Shown: positions 22,943 through 36,560, numbered from the stretch's first letter. The stretch is DNA of 64,000 nt from Cavia porcellus (GCF_034190915.1 NW_026947509.1:32930767-32994766); one strand, 5' to 3'. The notes: generated by a model not told the origin, from the sequence alone. Made by a program: numbers and translations.

Positions 22943-23025
22943 AAACCAAGAACTAGTGGTAGAGTGTTTGACCAGCATACTTGAGGTCCTAGTTTGAACC
23001 CAAGCACACGCATACACACAAAAAT
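22943..23025 (+). mobile_element. Diverged ID-like SINE
   Basis: 'aactagtggtagagtgtttgaccagcatacttgaggtcctagtttgaacccaagcac' followed by a CA/A-rich tail. Confidence 0.6.
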
Positions 23026-23335
23026 ATTAAAGCAGGAGAAGAAATTATGGGAGCAGAGATAATAAAAAGCATATAGCATACCAAGAAATGCCACTACAAC
23101 ATTCAACTGACACCTCAGCAAGAACTCGGCTTGTTGAAAGAAAGTAGGAAGATGAAGTCAAACTGCCTAATGCAAATTCTACCAACCAACAATGTCACAA
23201 AACTACCTTACAAAAGTCAGAATAAACAACTTTCCCAGACAAAAGTAGATTTAGGGAGCTTATCACCATTATACTTGCCTTTGTGCAACCTGTCAAGGGA
23301 GGTTTTTAAACTAAAATCAAAAATCACTGATTAAC

Positions 23336-24000
23336 ACTGTGATGTATCTGCAGGCACAAAACACAAAAGTGTAAGTAAAGCAGAGCCACTTGGCATTTCA
23401 AACAATCAAACAGGAAGAGAGTGGAGTGAAGGAGTACAGAAGCTAGAAATCAGGAAGATGGGGAGACCATGGCCATACGGCACAAAATCTCAGACACGTG
23501 AGACATGGTTTTTAAAATATCTATTGCACAGCTTGTCGAACTTAGTTAAAATTAAGAATTGTACATTTCAAAAACATTTAGACAGTAAACTTCAAATGTT
23601 CTTACACAAAAAAAGAGGTATTTGACATGATAGATAGATTTGCAGTTGGATTTAAGTATACTAACACTGAATTCATAAAGTATTAACATTACATTGTACC
23701 CATAAACTCATACACTGATAAAATGTCAACTTACAAACAAAGCAAAATAAAAGAAGAAAAGGTAAAGATATATATGAATATGAGTGGCCAATTTTTCCAA
23801 GAAACTTACTTCAGAGTAGAAATCAATGAAATAGAAAATACAAAAAAACCAAATAAAATCAATAGAATCTAAACCTGTTTTTTTAGTAGATCAGTCGCCT
23901 TGACAAAACTGCCCAACTGGATCAGAGAGAAAAAGAGAAAAGAAATAAAACATGAATATAAATTATAAGAGACAATAATACATTAAAGGTAACAAACCAT
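23336..24000. other. AT-rich interval, probable L1 remnants
   Basis: No gene seen. Short L1-like stretches ('gtacccataaactcata', 'agaaacttacttcagag', 'ccaaataaaatcaatagaa') suggest very old ORF2, but alignment is needed. Confidence 0.3.
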
Positions 24001-25115
24001 GGATTTTGTCTTCTAAATTCTGTCTTCATGGATGTGCCTATTTGGGGTATTTTATATATATATAGTCAACAATATGTAGCCCTTTTGTGTTTGGGTAATT
24101 TTACTTCAGCTAATATTTTCAAGGCTCATCCACTTCATGGTATTTATTTTTGAACAATGACTGAATGTTATTCTTTTGTTTAAATGCACCAATTTTGTTT
24201 AACAATCCATCCATTGATGGTCATGTGACTGAAATTCACCAGTAGGCTGTTAGGAGTAGTGCACACATACAACTCTTTGTTTCAATACCTGGGTTCCGTC
24301 CTTGAGGTGCATAGTCAGGAGTGCATGAGAGGTATCTTTGGTAATCCTATATTTAACTCTTTGAGAATCCACCAAACTTTTCTGGAGAGCTGCACCATTT
24401 TACACCTCACCGGCCATTTGTGAGAATATTAATTTCTCTACAACCTCACCAACTTCTTTTCTCTCAGTATAATCATGCTAGCTGGTACAAAGTTATATCT
24501 AGAATTGCTTTTTGTGTTTTGATAATGATGTTGAGCACCTGTACATATGCTTGATTTTTTTATTTCTGTATCTTATTCAGAAAATGTCAATTCAAGGCTT
24601 GTGCCATTTTCAAGTGGTGACTTGAGTTCTTTATCTATTGGGATAATAAAACCATATAAGATATGACACTTATAAATATTTGCTCCCCTGAAACAGTTTG
24701 TTTTTCAATTGTCTTGACAGTCCCTTTAGATACAAAAACACTTTTTCATTTTGATGAGTTCCAATTTGTTCATTTATTTTTGTTCCTTTTAGTTGTCATA
24801 TCTAAGAGACCACTGGTAGATACAGTGTCATGAAGACTTAACTTATTGTACACATAACATCATTGATTCATTTTAAGTTCACTTTTTGATATGGTGTGAG
24901 AAAAGTGTCCCACTTCATCTTTGGATATGGAAAATCCATTGTCCCTACACTATATTCTGAAGAGACTATTCTTGTTAGTTCAGGGGTCTGGACACACTCA
25001 TCAAAAAGAGAAAAGAAAAAAAGACTTGACCACAGATGTATGCATTTATTTCTGGATCCTCAGTGCTATTCTATGTATCCATATGTAAAAGGCAATTTTG
25101 AGACAAGGACAGTTT
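24001..25115 (-). mobile_element. Ancient L1 3' region, antisense
   Basis: Blocks such as 'gatgagttccaatttgttcatttatttttgttcctttt', 'catatctaagagaccactggtagatac', 'agttcactttttgatatggtgtgag' and 'atttctggatcctcagtgctattc' are the complement of old mammalian L1 3' ORF2/UTR sequence. The plus-strand frame 24896-25120 is an artefact. Confidence 0.6.
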
Positions 25116-25499
25116 TATGAATGTAAAATTATATGTTTAAGAAATATTCATTTTCTCAGGTGTCATAATGATATCGTGGTCATGTGAAAACTTTTAACTC
25201 TTTTTATAATAAGTAAATTATTTGGAGATGGAAAAAATCAAGAATTTGTATTAAAATATTATAGACAAAGTGTTTAAAAAACAAAAGGGATGAATGATTA
25301 TGGACAACAAACTTGCAAATTATTTGAGCTCAAGGATAGATAAATGAATGTTCATAATATTATCTTTCTTTTCTGTGAGTTTGAAAACTTTGATAAACAA
25401 CTAAAATAAATTACACTGGTGAATGATCTTGGGTTTATCCACTAATAATTGAATTTGAATATAGATTTTTGTAATGAAGCCAGAAAACAAGAGAGAAAG

Positions 25500-28400
25500 A
25501 AATGGTAGAAGCACAGATCCTTTATTAATCTGTAGCGCCTACATATTTCTATGGCCTGAATGACCCTAATTGTACACATCGATCTTGAATTCCTTCCAGC
25601 TAGACTAAGTAGCCAATTCTACTGAAACTCATAAAATACTTTATCTCCTCCATCAACTAAATTTGAATGCTCTCCTGAATGATTATTTGTCAGAAATTAC
25701 TTCCATCATCAGATATAATTACCATAGAGAAACTCCGAAATATTTGGTTCTAGGAGGCCTCAGGAGTACACCTTATGTATGGCCTAAGACAATGCATACA
25801 AACACACATGCACACACGCACAAACACACAAGCACAATCATACACACTCAATCATCAACTTTTCCTTTCAGCAGAGATACAATCCACACTATGATTTTGG
25901 TTCCCCAAAAATACCAAACTAGATAGTTTTCAAGAGACTGGCTGCACATCTGAAACCAGAACAGAGAAATGAGCATGATTGATAGCACTTTTGGTAAAAA
26001 TTTACTTTTCTACTTATGTTGTATCCAAGCTAGTCAGAGAGCCCGTTTTGAGATCTGAATTCCTTCAGAACTTTGCCTGCTTTGTACCTATATTTGTAAA
26101 TACATGCACACATAAATAGAAAAAAATTTCAAATATATAAAATGATTAATATATATCAAACACTGTGAAAAACCGTGTATCTTACATTGTGCATATATAT
26201 GTCACATATTTACATCATTAAATAAGTATACACTAAAATATACATATAACCAAGCATATGCACAACACTATTAGGCCCAACATGACTTATTTTTTTAGGT
26301 ATCTATCTACAGGATGAATGATATAAAGTCATACAAAACTTGTAACTCTTACCCCCTCTGAGTGACCAAATGAGTCATGGCAAACTAGACAAGGGTCTGT
26401 CCTTGGGGAGACAGCAAAAGCACAATGACAGACCATGTATAGAGAAGCTTTCTGACCAGATTCAGCCTCTTCAAGGCCTGAACCTTGCATCTCCTTGCCT
26501 AGTCTTGCCAAGAACAAAAAGTCAGACACACCTAGGATTGCTGTGTCCCAACTTTGTAGAAATTAAACTCTTGCACTTTTCTACTAGTTGGCTAAAAATC
26601 TTTTTCACCAAAACCCTGTTAATATGTTACAGAGTATGACTCAGCTACAAGAGCTATTGAATGAAGATAAAATGATTGATACAAATGCATTCTCCATCCC
26701 TAATAAAACAAAGCACTGAGGTAAGGAATTAGATATTTAATCTAATTAAGCAACTGTATATTTACCAAGAGATTGCTCATGTATTTAAGATTTTTTTTCA
26801 ATTACAAATGGTCTAATTCATGTGTAAACTTCCTAGACCTACTGTATTATTACACAATGTTTTGGAAATCTATGCTCCAACTAAACAAAGTAAATAATTT
26901 TATGGTTTGGATGACAAAATCCTAAAGGTCAACAGGGAAATACCTGCCCAAGTGAGTGCTACTGAAGATCATGCAACCTTTGAGAGGCAGAGCCTAGCAG
27001 TCCTTGGGTCACTGGGGAAATTATTTGCAGATGACATGGTATACATAATAAATCAGAAGCATTAAAATATGGTGAAATAATCAATTCTAAATTTCATGAA
27101 GGAGAACATATTATGAGACTCATTTACAAAGTTTAGAGGAATGAATAGTAAGCACAGGTTCTCCCCTACCCAATATTAAATTTCACTGCTTAAATCAAAA
27201 TGTGGTAATGAAGCATGAGCAGATAAAGAAGTCTGTGAACAAAACAACTCAAAATCATGAAAAGAATATAGAAAAAGAAAATAAATTAAGGATGTATTTC
27301 TTTCCATGGGTAAGAATGAAATTATTAACAAAATGTACTGGCACAAATGACAGTTCTTTCAGAAAACAAAGGATATCCTTCCACTGACTGGATTAAAAGT
27401 TTCATTTAAAAAATATGAAATATATATATTAGAGGAATTAAGAACATTAAAAATATGAGCCAGGAGTGGTGGTACATGCCTGAATTGCAGGACTCTGGAG
27501 GCTGAGGCAGGAGGATCATTGTGAGTTTGAAACCACTGTGGGATATAAGTGAGTTCGAGGCCAGCATGAACTAGTGACAGCCTGTCTCAAAAACAAAAAA
27601 TTAAGACATCATATGGGAATGAAAAAAACAAAACATGATATACTAGAGAACTTAGCACCATATCCTTCAAGTATCCCTTTTCTGTTCCCAAGACTACCAC
27701 AAGTAAAAGGGACACTGTACAGCAACAGGAAGTACAAAGTCTGGACATGCTGAGTACTTCTAGGCCACTTCTCCTATCCAGCCTCTGCCCTTGGACTTCA
27801 TCGTTTTCTGCTGATAATCCTGAGTTAACCCTATCTTTCCATGCTGACATTTTAACAACCTTTATTTCTCACAAGCCATCTTCTTCACTCTCTTTAGGAC
27901 GTAATCTGCTGTCTCAGCACCCTGGCATGTGGATGAGAAAGGAAGAAAATGTATCTATACATGAGTCTGCAAGAACTAAGGAAATTAAAATCTCAATACT
28001 AATGAATGAAATTAGTGTATTTCATTATAAAAGAATGAAACTCCTCTATAACAATTGAAGAATAATCAAGGAAAAATTATTTTCAGAACACTGGAGAAAA
28101 AAACTTAATGTTTTTATTCCTTATATTTAAGAGGCTTATAGAAATAACTTCTGAAAAGATAAGGTATTGTCAAAAATATTAACAACTGTAAACATTTAAT
28201 TCACAAAAGAAAAGGTGCAAAACACCAATACACCTGTGAAAATATGACTTGATAACCTAAACAGATGCTTTAATTTTCTCAGAAAACTAAAAGTTAGAAC
28301 CAACTGTAGCCACAAAAGATACGGAAAAACTAAAACTCTCGTATGATTAACCTTAAAAGGATGTTATATAATATTTAAAATCAGACTCTCAAATTTATTA

Positions 28401-28970
28401 AAACATAATGTGTTCTCCTTTAAAATGTAACATCAAACTGGGGAACTCTATTTGTAGGACCCTAGACTTGAGATATATAACAAGACCACGGAAGTTTTCA
28501 AATGTAAATAAAATATTTAAGAATGATTCCAACAAGTTCTCAAAAGCAAAAAATAGAAAAATCTTACATAATTATCACTTTGGCTAGCAGAAAAAAAGTA
28601 GTGTACACAAAGTAAAATTTTAATGTAATTATTTTTAAAAAGGGGTCAAATCCCCTAAGTGCTGTGAGATTCACTGTGACCTGTAAATGAATGCATCATC
28701 AGTTATTGGCAAGTACAAAATGCAAGATAAAGAACGTGTACTAGATTTTGATTAATAAAAGAGGTAGAGAAATATGCATCAGATATGTACATATATAATC
28801 ACTTCAAGAACTAAAATGGATGCAAACAAAACTACTAGAATTTCTCACATAAAGCAGAAATTAGGTCAGTGGTTCAGGAAAACAATTTAAAGAATACAAC
28901 TTGGAACTACATATAAAGTTGTATCAATTATACATACACACATATATGAATGCCAAAAGAGAGAGAATAA
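25500..28970. repeat. UGT1A unit B spacer
   Basis: 25510-26060 matches the unit A spacer 4070-4780 (shared 'attgtacaca', 'ccttccagctagac', 'caggagtacaccttatg', 'gcatacaaacacacatgcacac', 'tttcaagagactggctgcacat'). 26320-26640 matches 5085-5390 (dyad of 'cttgccaagaac', 'ttagattcagcctctt'). The rest is AT-rich with one B1-like SINE at 27455. No gene seen. Confidence 0.6.
27455..27600 (+). mobile_element. B1-like SINE
   Basis: 'gccaggagtggtggtacatgcctgaattgcaggactctggaggctgaggcaggaggatc' and a 'tgtctcaaaaac' tail, typical of 7SL-derived rodent SINEs. Confidence 0.85.
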
Positions 28971-28977
28971 TCCTCAG

Positions 28978-29575
28978 ACAAGGGCTTTTCCTGATGACAG
29001 TTGCTTCCACCAGTAAAAAACCAGGTTGGGCATCATGGTCTGGGACAGTCGAAGACGAAGTCCATTGATGTGTGACTGAAATCAGATGTTGTGTCAGGTA
29101 TTTGGAGAATTTCAGAGACTAATTCAAAATAAGGTCAAAGTAAATGGAGTATCAATTAGAAAATGTGATTCTGCACTCTCTTTAAAAGTGAAGGTATCCA
29201 AGAGCTCCAAGTAATGACTGTGAACATGAAGACTGGGACACTGGCCACATTCTTTAAGACAAAGGCAAATTAGTGTCCTGCTAAAGGCTACAGAGAGGAG
29301 TGAAAAATATTTGGCAACAATAAAGTCATAAATATTGTAAGGATCCAGAAGCACTGCATCAAAAGAAGTATGTTTTAAGTATTCAAATATGTTGTAGTTA
29401 AACAAACACTTACAATTTAAAACACCAGTCAAAGTTTTTCCCGGTGGTAAAGAAAGAATGAAACTTCTAACCTCATTTTCCCATTTAGAATCACTGAAAT
29501 CCTTCAATCACAGGTTCAATTCCTCCAGAGTGTAAGTTGCATAGCTCCCTTCTGTGAAGTTCAGTGACCCAGCAT
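28978..29575 (-). pseudogene. UGT1A first exon B, pseudogene
   Basis: The minus-strand frame at 29124-29507 aligns with the middle of exon A: EYLKHTSFDAVLLDP, VAKYFSLLSVAFSR, and a later FTFKES block. Similarity starts near 29575 (LNFTEGS region), so about the first 60 codons, including the signal peptide and the catalytic-histidine motif, are missing. It continues in other frames to about 28978, where 'gggcatcatggtctgggacagtcgaag' corresponds to the exon end. There is an in-frame stop near 29508, frameshifts after 29124, and no splice donor. It lies 20 kb from exon A in the same orientation. Confidence 0.85.
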
Positions 29576-31669
29576 GGGGGCAAGGAGAGTCATGCATTAG
29601 TAAGAAAAGTTACACACATTTAAAATGATTACTCAGAACAATGATTAATGTGTAATATTTGGTTATACAACTACTGGGGTGGTTCCAAACAAGCATGATC
29701 TTTGCCATACAAAGAATCATATGCTACCAACAATGTGATTTTGAAAATGGAGCTATCAAAAAAATAGATCAGGGACTTGGAGAATTCAGAAAGATTAAAA
29801 ATAAACTAAATTGTAAAAATTTCTAGGTCCCACAACTATCATGCCTTTGGAGGAGCAGGAGGGGAAGGACAGGAAGAGCAAAGAATTTTACCCACTTATC
29901 CTGCTGCTGGCATCAAATACCAACTCTTAGCTGATTCTGCATCTTGCTTCCCTTCTGCACAGAGCAGCAGAGGTGACAACCAAATGATCGGTGCGATAGA
30001 GGTCAAGTCCAGCACTCCAGTACATCAGTTTTAGAGTTTTCCCTAAAATTGAAGTGTTATGTAACTGCAGAGATCAGGTGAGAAACGATCACAGCAGCCA
30101 GACTTGGGGAAAAAGGAAGGCTACAAATAGTACCCTTGAGATCTGCTCAGCACCTCAAGCTCATGACAGAAAGGTCAGGGAGCCTCCATTCTGTGATAGA
30201 AGGCCAGGTTTGGTAGAGGTAGCCTTTAGAAGGGTGGGTCTGAAGGAGCTGGCATTGAGTAGCATCTTCTGCTCCACTGCCGACATCCAGTGGAGACCCT
30301 TGGTCTGATTTACTGTAGGTCGATATCTGAGTTGCCTAAGAGCTTTGACAAAAAATTACAGATCTCTTGGCTTTGGTTAAGGATGATCCATGAGTGGTTT
30401 TTAGGGTTTGTCAATATTCAGTGTATACTTGACACTATTATTGTTGTTGATTTTATTATGATAGCCAAGGTAACATAGCTTTTGCTGTCTATTGGTTTTC
30501 TCTGTATGCCAACATCTGGATGGTGTGGATAGTCATAAAAATACAGAGGCTTTTTACTCAATAAATGGGTAGTGGCTAAATAAGCTGAAACCTCCCCTTC
30601 TAAATAAATGGAGTATTACCATGTCCAGGTATTAAAATCAATGGGAAATTACAACAATCAATTCATGTAGGATAACAAATGACCCACAACCTTCAGGAAT
30701 GAAGGAATGGGTTGTCTTGCCAAGAATAGAACCAAGACCTACTGAAGTGCTGGCTGAAGTTGAAAGAAATTCAGAATGGGTAGTAGAAGAAGATAAATAT
30801 CCACTATGACCCTATGACCAGTTACAGAAATGAAAATCATAATTACAACAATTCTCTCCTTTTTTTCCTAATAGTGGTATGTATATATATTCAAAACTTT
30901 ATATAGATATGCAGGTATCCTTATTTTCTTATTGGTTCTTAAGTATTGTTAAACCTATATTATAATGTAGGTCTAATACTATATGTAATGCTAATTCTGT
31001 TCCTCTAGTGAACACTTAACTGATACATAGATCTTTCTCAAATGAGAAATGGATCAAGGGCTGAAGGGAAGCAGAAGAAAAGCAAAGAGAAGGATATGAA
31101 GAAAGGAATTAATATGTGTTATGGAAATGCACCAACTCCCCACAAGGAATGTGAATAGTATGTATTTAACATATGTGATAATTAAAAAACTTTGAAAAAT
31201 ATAGTATGTTCATATCATCAAACCAGCAACTCTATACCTAGAAGTCTAGCTTCCTAAGATAAAATCAAGACTATGGAACAATTTGAATGTAAAGAAAATA
31301 GTCAAAGTTGGTTACTAAAAGTTCTATTCTTAAAACAAAAAAACTAGAAAGAGCTTGAATGTCTACCACTATTGGTTGGTTTAGAAAGTTTGCATGAAGT
31401 GACATCAAATCTTTCAGTATGGGTCTGCATATCTATTATTTTCTGGCAAGTGAAAATGTCAACATAAGAAACAGAATGATCCGCCTGTTGCTAGATCTTG
31501 CTTTAATAAAATGACTGGAAATTTGTACTATACACACACACACAAATACACATACATATGTAATGATTTCTTAAAATTAGAATGTATGAAGACAAAATTA
31601 TAAGGATACATCACATTTTCATAGGTGGAAACAGAATTGGCATAAAGGATAGCTACTGCCACTGTTTTT
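29576..31669. repeat. UGT1A unit C spacer, left arm
   Basis: 29580-29850 is upstream sequence of pseudo-exon B. 31190-31420 matches 7060-7250 ('caaaccagcaactctatacctagaag', 'gagcttgaatgtctaccactattggttgg') and 31620-31685 matches 7600-7655. 29860-30480 contains a GC-richer segment of unknown origin. No coding region supported. Confidence 0.5.
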
Positions 31670-31685
31670 AGAAACACAGTATTTC
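31670..31685. repeat. Target-site duplication, left copy, of the outer L1
   Basis: AGAAACACAGTATTTC, identical to 62473-62488. Paralogous unit A reads 'agaaacacta' at this point with no insertion. Confidence 0.95.
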
Positions 31686-32124
31686 GGATCTTCTTTCAAC
31701 CCCAGGGAACTGTGGCTGCCAGAGGTGAATTTCAGCACACCAGCACAGGCCCAAGGAGAGTTTAAGAACATCACTCCTAGCAGTTAAGTGCGTACCCAGC
31801 TTCTAGCCACACTAGACTAGGTTTGGGAGGTTTTGCAGCCCGACTAGATCACATCCAGCAACCTTCTACAATTAGGGAAGCTGAGGGCACATGAAGTGAG
31901 TTCCAGCATATCAGTGCTTGCCCAAGGAGAGCTTTGAACCATCACCCACAGTGGTTAGGAGCACGCCCAGCTACCTAGAACACTGGAGGTAGCACAGCAG
32001 GGTCTATGGGCCTGACTGGACCATGCTCAGCAACCTCTGTTCAGTCCCAGGAGCTGAGGACATTTTCCAACACACCTAGAGGAAGCTTTGGAACATCACT
32101 TGAAACACGGAAATATAGGAAAAT
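31686..32124 (+). promoter_or_regulatory. 5' UTR of the outer L1
   Basis: Two to three diverged units with 'gcccaaggagag', 'catcac', 'cacgcccag' and 'agcaacct.t' landmarks, related to the monomer array at 1578-2300. It would serve as the internal pol II promoter. Confidence 0.6.
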
Positions 32125-33426
32125 GCCAAAACAAAAGACCAAAATGCAATCTCAAACATCCAGCCCATTCCAAGAAAGCCTAGGAGCCATGTATATAGAG
32201 AAAAAATATATGCCATACACCTGAAATACCTGTAATAATAGTAACTGGAATAAAGTAGCAACTTTGGGAAGCTTTAAAGGAATTCAAATTAAAAATAACC
32301 TCCAAAGTAAAGAAAAAATGATAAAAGTAATGAAAGAAATGCTGAACACATCTAGAGAAGACACAGTTAAACAAACCAAAAAGATAGAATCCCTGCATGA
32401 ACAATTTAAGAAACAAACAGAATACATGAAACAGGTTCAAAGAGATATACAGGAAATCAAAAATTCCATTAAAAGTTGTCAAAACCCTCTGTTCTGTTAT
32501 GTCACATTTGGTTTTACTCTCTTCCAAAAAAGTAATAAGAACCGTGGGAGCAATAAAACCCAAAATGTGTAATAGTCATTGTACAAAAGAGAGGAAAAGA
32601 AAGTGCTCTAAATGATATAACTGCATGTATATTTAAGTGTATAAGATAGAAAATGATATCACTGAGTTTTACTGGATCATTGAACAGAACTGTTTGCAGT
32701 ATCATTGTTGGAATGTCCACTTTACAAGCTTTAATTTTGTGACTTGAACAATTATTTCTAAGATGACAATATGTAATCCATTAACTAGTGATTTCCTACT
32801 GATTATTTTTTTCTGTAAATCTGTATAACTTGTACCCTTTCTCTGCTTTTTTTCCTCCTTAAATAAAATTTAAAAAAAAAAGTTGTCAAAACCACCTCAA
32901 CAAAAGTGAAGATAGAATCTCAGACCTCAAAGACAAGATTGTAGCTAGTGAACAGGAAAGGAAAGATCTTTTAAAAATAGCAAGGAATCAGGAAATAACA
33001 ATTCAACAGCTACAAGATGATGCAAAGAAAAACATAAGTTTGATAGGGATAAATGAAAAAGAAGGGGACAACATAAAGGATGTTAAGAGGATATTTAGAG
33101 AAGTAATAGCTGAAAATTTCCCAAACATGAGATTGGAAAATGACATCAGGATCAGTGAAGCATATAGAACTCCAAATAGCCATAACCAAAATAAAACTAC
33201 AACTAGACATATAATAATCACCATCCCAGAAAACCAACATAAGAACAAAATATTAAAAATTGTTAGAAAAGAAAGATCACCTATAAAGGAAAATCTATCA
33301 GAATCACAGCAGACTTCTCAGCACAAACAATGAAGTCAAGAAGACCATGGAGCAGATCATAAAGGAAAAGGATTTCCAACCTAAACTGATGTACGCTGCC
33401 AAACTGTCCTTCAAAATGGATGGAGA
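32125..33426 (+). pseudogene. ORF1 of outer L1, broken
   Basis: Starts ATG CCA AAA CAA AAG at 32125 and matches the younger ORF1 at 47771 throughout: N-terminal basic region, coiled coil (32260-32480), then the RNA-binding domain (33040-33330, with RIFREVIAENFPN and RISEAYRTPNSHNQNK). A stop follows codon 33, a frameshift occurs near 32230, it is split by the 391-bp insertion, and a frame break near 33300 precedes the larger insertion at 33427. The C-terminal codons resume at 36178. It encoded the L1 nucleic-acid chaperone; now non-functional. Confidence 0.85.
32487..32877 (+). mobile_element. 5'-truncated L1 tail insertion, 391 bp
   Basis: Flanked by AAAAGTTGTCAAAACC at 32471-32486 and 32878-32893. 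The insert is 3' UTR only ('gtaataagaac..gagcaataaaacccaaaatgtgtaa') and matches 53340-53728 of the young L1. It ends in AAATAAAATTTAAAAAA. Confidence 0.9.
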
Positions 33427-36163
33427 GAATACACTGCAGTGGGCAGGAGCACCTAGTCAGCACGCAACTGAAACCAGCAAAGAAAGAAACTGGGCCTCCT
33501 ATATATGCCTGTATGGAAGGAACAAAAAATATGAGAAGAGGAGGCAACAAGAAAGGGTTCTCAGTCCCCAATCCTGAGAACACTGATCCAGGAAAGGTAA
33601 ATGCAAATGAGAATGAGGACAGCAAACATGCAATAACAGACACAGCACCAATAGACATAAAGCAATATCTTTGGGACCTCATAGACAAGTTCAAAAGTGA
33701 AGTATTTAACCACGTAAAGCAAGATATAAATAGAATAATTAAAGAAATGCTACACAGCTCTTAAGAAAAAAAAGATAGAAGAATGAAAGGAAAGGGGGAG
33801 AATTGTTTGATGGAGAAAATATAGAATACATGAAGCAGGTTCAAAGAGATTACCAGGAATCAAAAACTCCATTGAAAGCTGGCAAAAATGCTTGAAAGAA
33901 ACTAAGGACAGATTATCTGAACTGGAGGACAGGTTTGCAATGTGGGAACATGAAAGGAAAAATCTCTTTAAAATAACAAGGAAACAAGGAGTAACAATGC
34001 AAAGGCTAGAAGAGGACAAGAGATTCTATAACTTAAGAATAAAGAATGTAAATGAAGAAGCAAGGGTAAAAACAAAGGAACTGCAAAGGCTATTCTAAGA
34101 AATAATTAAGGAAAACTTCCCAAACATAGGAAAAGGAAAAGATACTCAGATGTATAAGGCCTACAGAACCCCAGCCACCTACAACCAAAACAGAGCTACA
34201 CCCAGGCATATAATAATCAAGATCACAGAAATCCAATAGAAGAATAGAATATTAAAAGCTGTCAGAGACAAGAAACAGATCACTTACAAGGGAAAGCCCA
34301 TCAGAATTACAGCAGACTTCTCGGCACAAACCATCAAAACAAGAAGAGCGTGGGGCAAAATAACCCAAGCCTTGAAAGAAAATAACCTCCAGCCCAGATT
34401 GATGCATCTTGCACAATTGTCTCTAGAAATTAATGGAGAAACAAGATGCTTCTAAGATAAAGAGGAACTGGCGAATTCACAACCACCAATCCAACTCTAC
34501 AGAGAACACTACAGGACAATGTAGGAGAAAGAAAAGCACCAGGATTTCAGGAACAGTGGCAGAGAGGCCCCAATGAATGGAGCAAAAAGTGGAATGAAGA
34601 AGACAAACAGACAACTAATGATAGAAAAAGAGCACAACAGAAATGAGGCTGAGCAGGTTGGATACAGTTTCTTAAGGGGAAAAAGAGAGAATCACAGGCA
34701 GAGTGGATCAAGAGGTAGGGTCCACCAAGATGCTGTTTAGGAAATATAATTAACCTGAAGGAGGGTATATGGACCAAAATTAAATAAGAGAAAACAGAAC
34801 TTGATATGATAGGGAACCAGAGAGTAATAAGGGCAACTGGACCAGTATTTATGGATAGCTTGAAAAGACAGGCTTTAATAGGTAAAGAAATACAACTAGA
34901 GAGCAAGTTCAGGAGTGAGAAAGTTCGGAACCACTTAGATAAATAGCAGGTTGACCCCCCCCAATATAAAACTGAGAGTGTTGGGGAGACCCAAAAATGC
35001 ACAGTACTTCCTGGGGGAGTGAAAGGGAAGGAACAGTCTTTAAAAAGACAGCAGAAGATATTGCTAATAGTGTATCAGGAATTAAAACCCTTATTACTTG
35101 CATCACTCTGCTTGGATGGAACTTGTTCCATCCCAGTTTGTATACAAGCACTGGATCTAAAGGCACAGATAGCTATCCTGAAGATATCAGGATATAGCAC
35201 AGGGGTCATCTTTAATTTCCTATTAACTTAATCTGGATCTCTGTATGACTTATACTGTTGTATCATGACTGATCTTAGTTAAATCTGATTTGTTTGATTG
35301 CTGCTTATTATTGACAGATTTTATTCAAAACTGTTAGGTTTATGGTATTAAGTTGGAGAGTATACTGAAAATGGCAATGATTCACTACGATAGCCATTCT
35401 GATTTGATTACTACCTGTTTATGTAGCTCTACACTATCTACAAAGTTGTATTTCTATTAATTCTGTTATATACTGATATATACAATTATACTTTATCTGA
35501 TGATATACCCAATCTGTTGATGGTAACAAGAGACAGCACAGTGACCATGGTAGAACTCCTCGTACAGAAGTTTTATATGTCTTTTTAGTTTTATGTGTCT
35601 ACAGGAATATGTTTTGCTCTGTCATGCTTTGTTCTGTTTCTCCCTCTAAGAAGGGATAGAAATACATGTTAAGACTCATGCTTGCGTAAAACCTATAAAC
35701 ACTATGAGAACTAATCTTATGACACATGATGAAATGAACAAATACTCTGAAGGAAAAAAAGGGGCACTGCAGTACCCAGTGCTGATTTTGGAATATCATG
35801 ATGTGAAATCCAGCAATACTATTCATCTTTGCTCAGCATGATTTTAATTTGCTATGTTTTGTTTGGTCTCAACATAAATGAAAATATGGATAGATGCATA
35901 CATGTCTAAGTGTATAGGATTGATAGCCATATTCTTTAGTTTTCATTGGATAGTTGAACAGAACTGTTTGCAGTCTCCCTGGTTGAATTCCCATTTATAT
36001 GTTCCACTTTTGTATCTTGAACAATTATTTGTGGGGGGAACAATATGTATAAATCAACTAGTGATTTATTACTGTTTATTTTTTCTTTCGAAGTATGTAC
36101 TATTTCTGCCCGTTTTCTCTTTTGTTTTGTCTTTCTTTAAATAAAACTAAAGAAAAAAAGAAA
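33427..36163 (+). mobile_element. ORF1-only LINE (HAL1-like) copy ii, 2.74 kb
   Basis: Flanked by AAAATGGATGGAGA at 33413-33426 and 36164-36177, inside outer-L1 ORF1. It starts just upstream of its own ORF1 (5'-truncated), carries ORF1 to about 34560, then about 1.6 kb of AT-rich 3' sequence, and ends 'ctttaaataaaactaaagaaaaaaag'. There is no endonuclease, RT or cysteine motif anywhere. The ORF1-to-3' junction is shared with the copies at 37636 and 36561. Confidence 0.85.
33460..34560 (+). pseudogene. ORF1 of ORF1-only LINE copy ii, broken
   Basis: Frames at 33420-33764 and 33892-34098 give the N-terminal part (ending ...INRIIKEMLHSS) and coiled coil (RLSELEDRFAMWEHERK), followed by NLRIKNVNEEA. 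The RNA-binding region continues to about 34450 in shifted frames. The N-terminal sequence differs from the L1 ORF1 at 47771, while the coiled-coil end and RNA-binding domain are related, so this is a separate ORF1 lineage. A stop near 33762, a stop at about 34096 and later frameshifts make it inactive. Confidence 0.75.
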
Positions 36164-36177
36164 AAAATGGATGGAGA

Positions 36178-36560
36178 AATAAGATACTTCCATGACAAAG
36201 AAAAGCTGAAGAACTTTATGATCACCAAACCAACCCTGCAAAGAATACTGAAAGATAGTCTAGATATACATAGGAAAAAAACACTAAGCAAGGCAGACAA
36301 TTAAACAGAATGGAATGATAAAGATGCAATAGCAGAAAGATAACATGTCAACAATAAACCAATATATAACAGTTATAACCATTAATGTAAATGGTCTCAA
36401 TTCACCAATTAAAAAAAAACAGACTGGCAGAATGGATCAAGAAACAACATCCAACCATAGGCTGTCTACAAGAAACCCATCTATCCCAAAAGGAAACTCA
36501 CAGACTGAAAGTCAAAGGATGGAAAAAATTACTTCACGCAACAGGTACCAAAAAAAGCGG
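36178..36560 (+). pseudogene. Outer L1: end of ORF1 and start of ORF2
   Basis: The end of ORF1 ('gatacttccatgacaaagaaaagctgaag') runs to a TAA near 36301. ORF2 starts at ATG 36345 ([19 protein letters not shown]), the endonuclease N-terminus, frameshifts at an A-run near 36412 and is cut at 36560 by the next insertion. Resumes at 58329. Confidence 0.85.

Larger units (their letters stand above)
21380..23335 (+). mobile_element. Ancient L1 fragment, 5' UTR and ORF1
   Basis: 21390-21860 matches 9960-10370. 22180-22640 has ORF1-like remnants similar to 10395-10600 ('ctgataatt', 'aatgctcagaaaaaaactcagtg', 'aaaaagttgctcaaagaaatag'). 23190-23290 is ORF1 3' sequence ('tttcccagacaaaagtagatttagggagcttatcacc'). 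A 5S rRNA-like fragment and an ID SINE are inserted. No frame is intact. Confidence 0.55.
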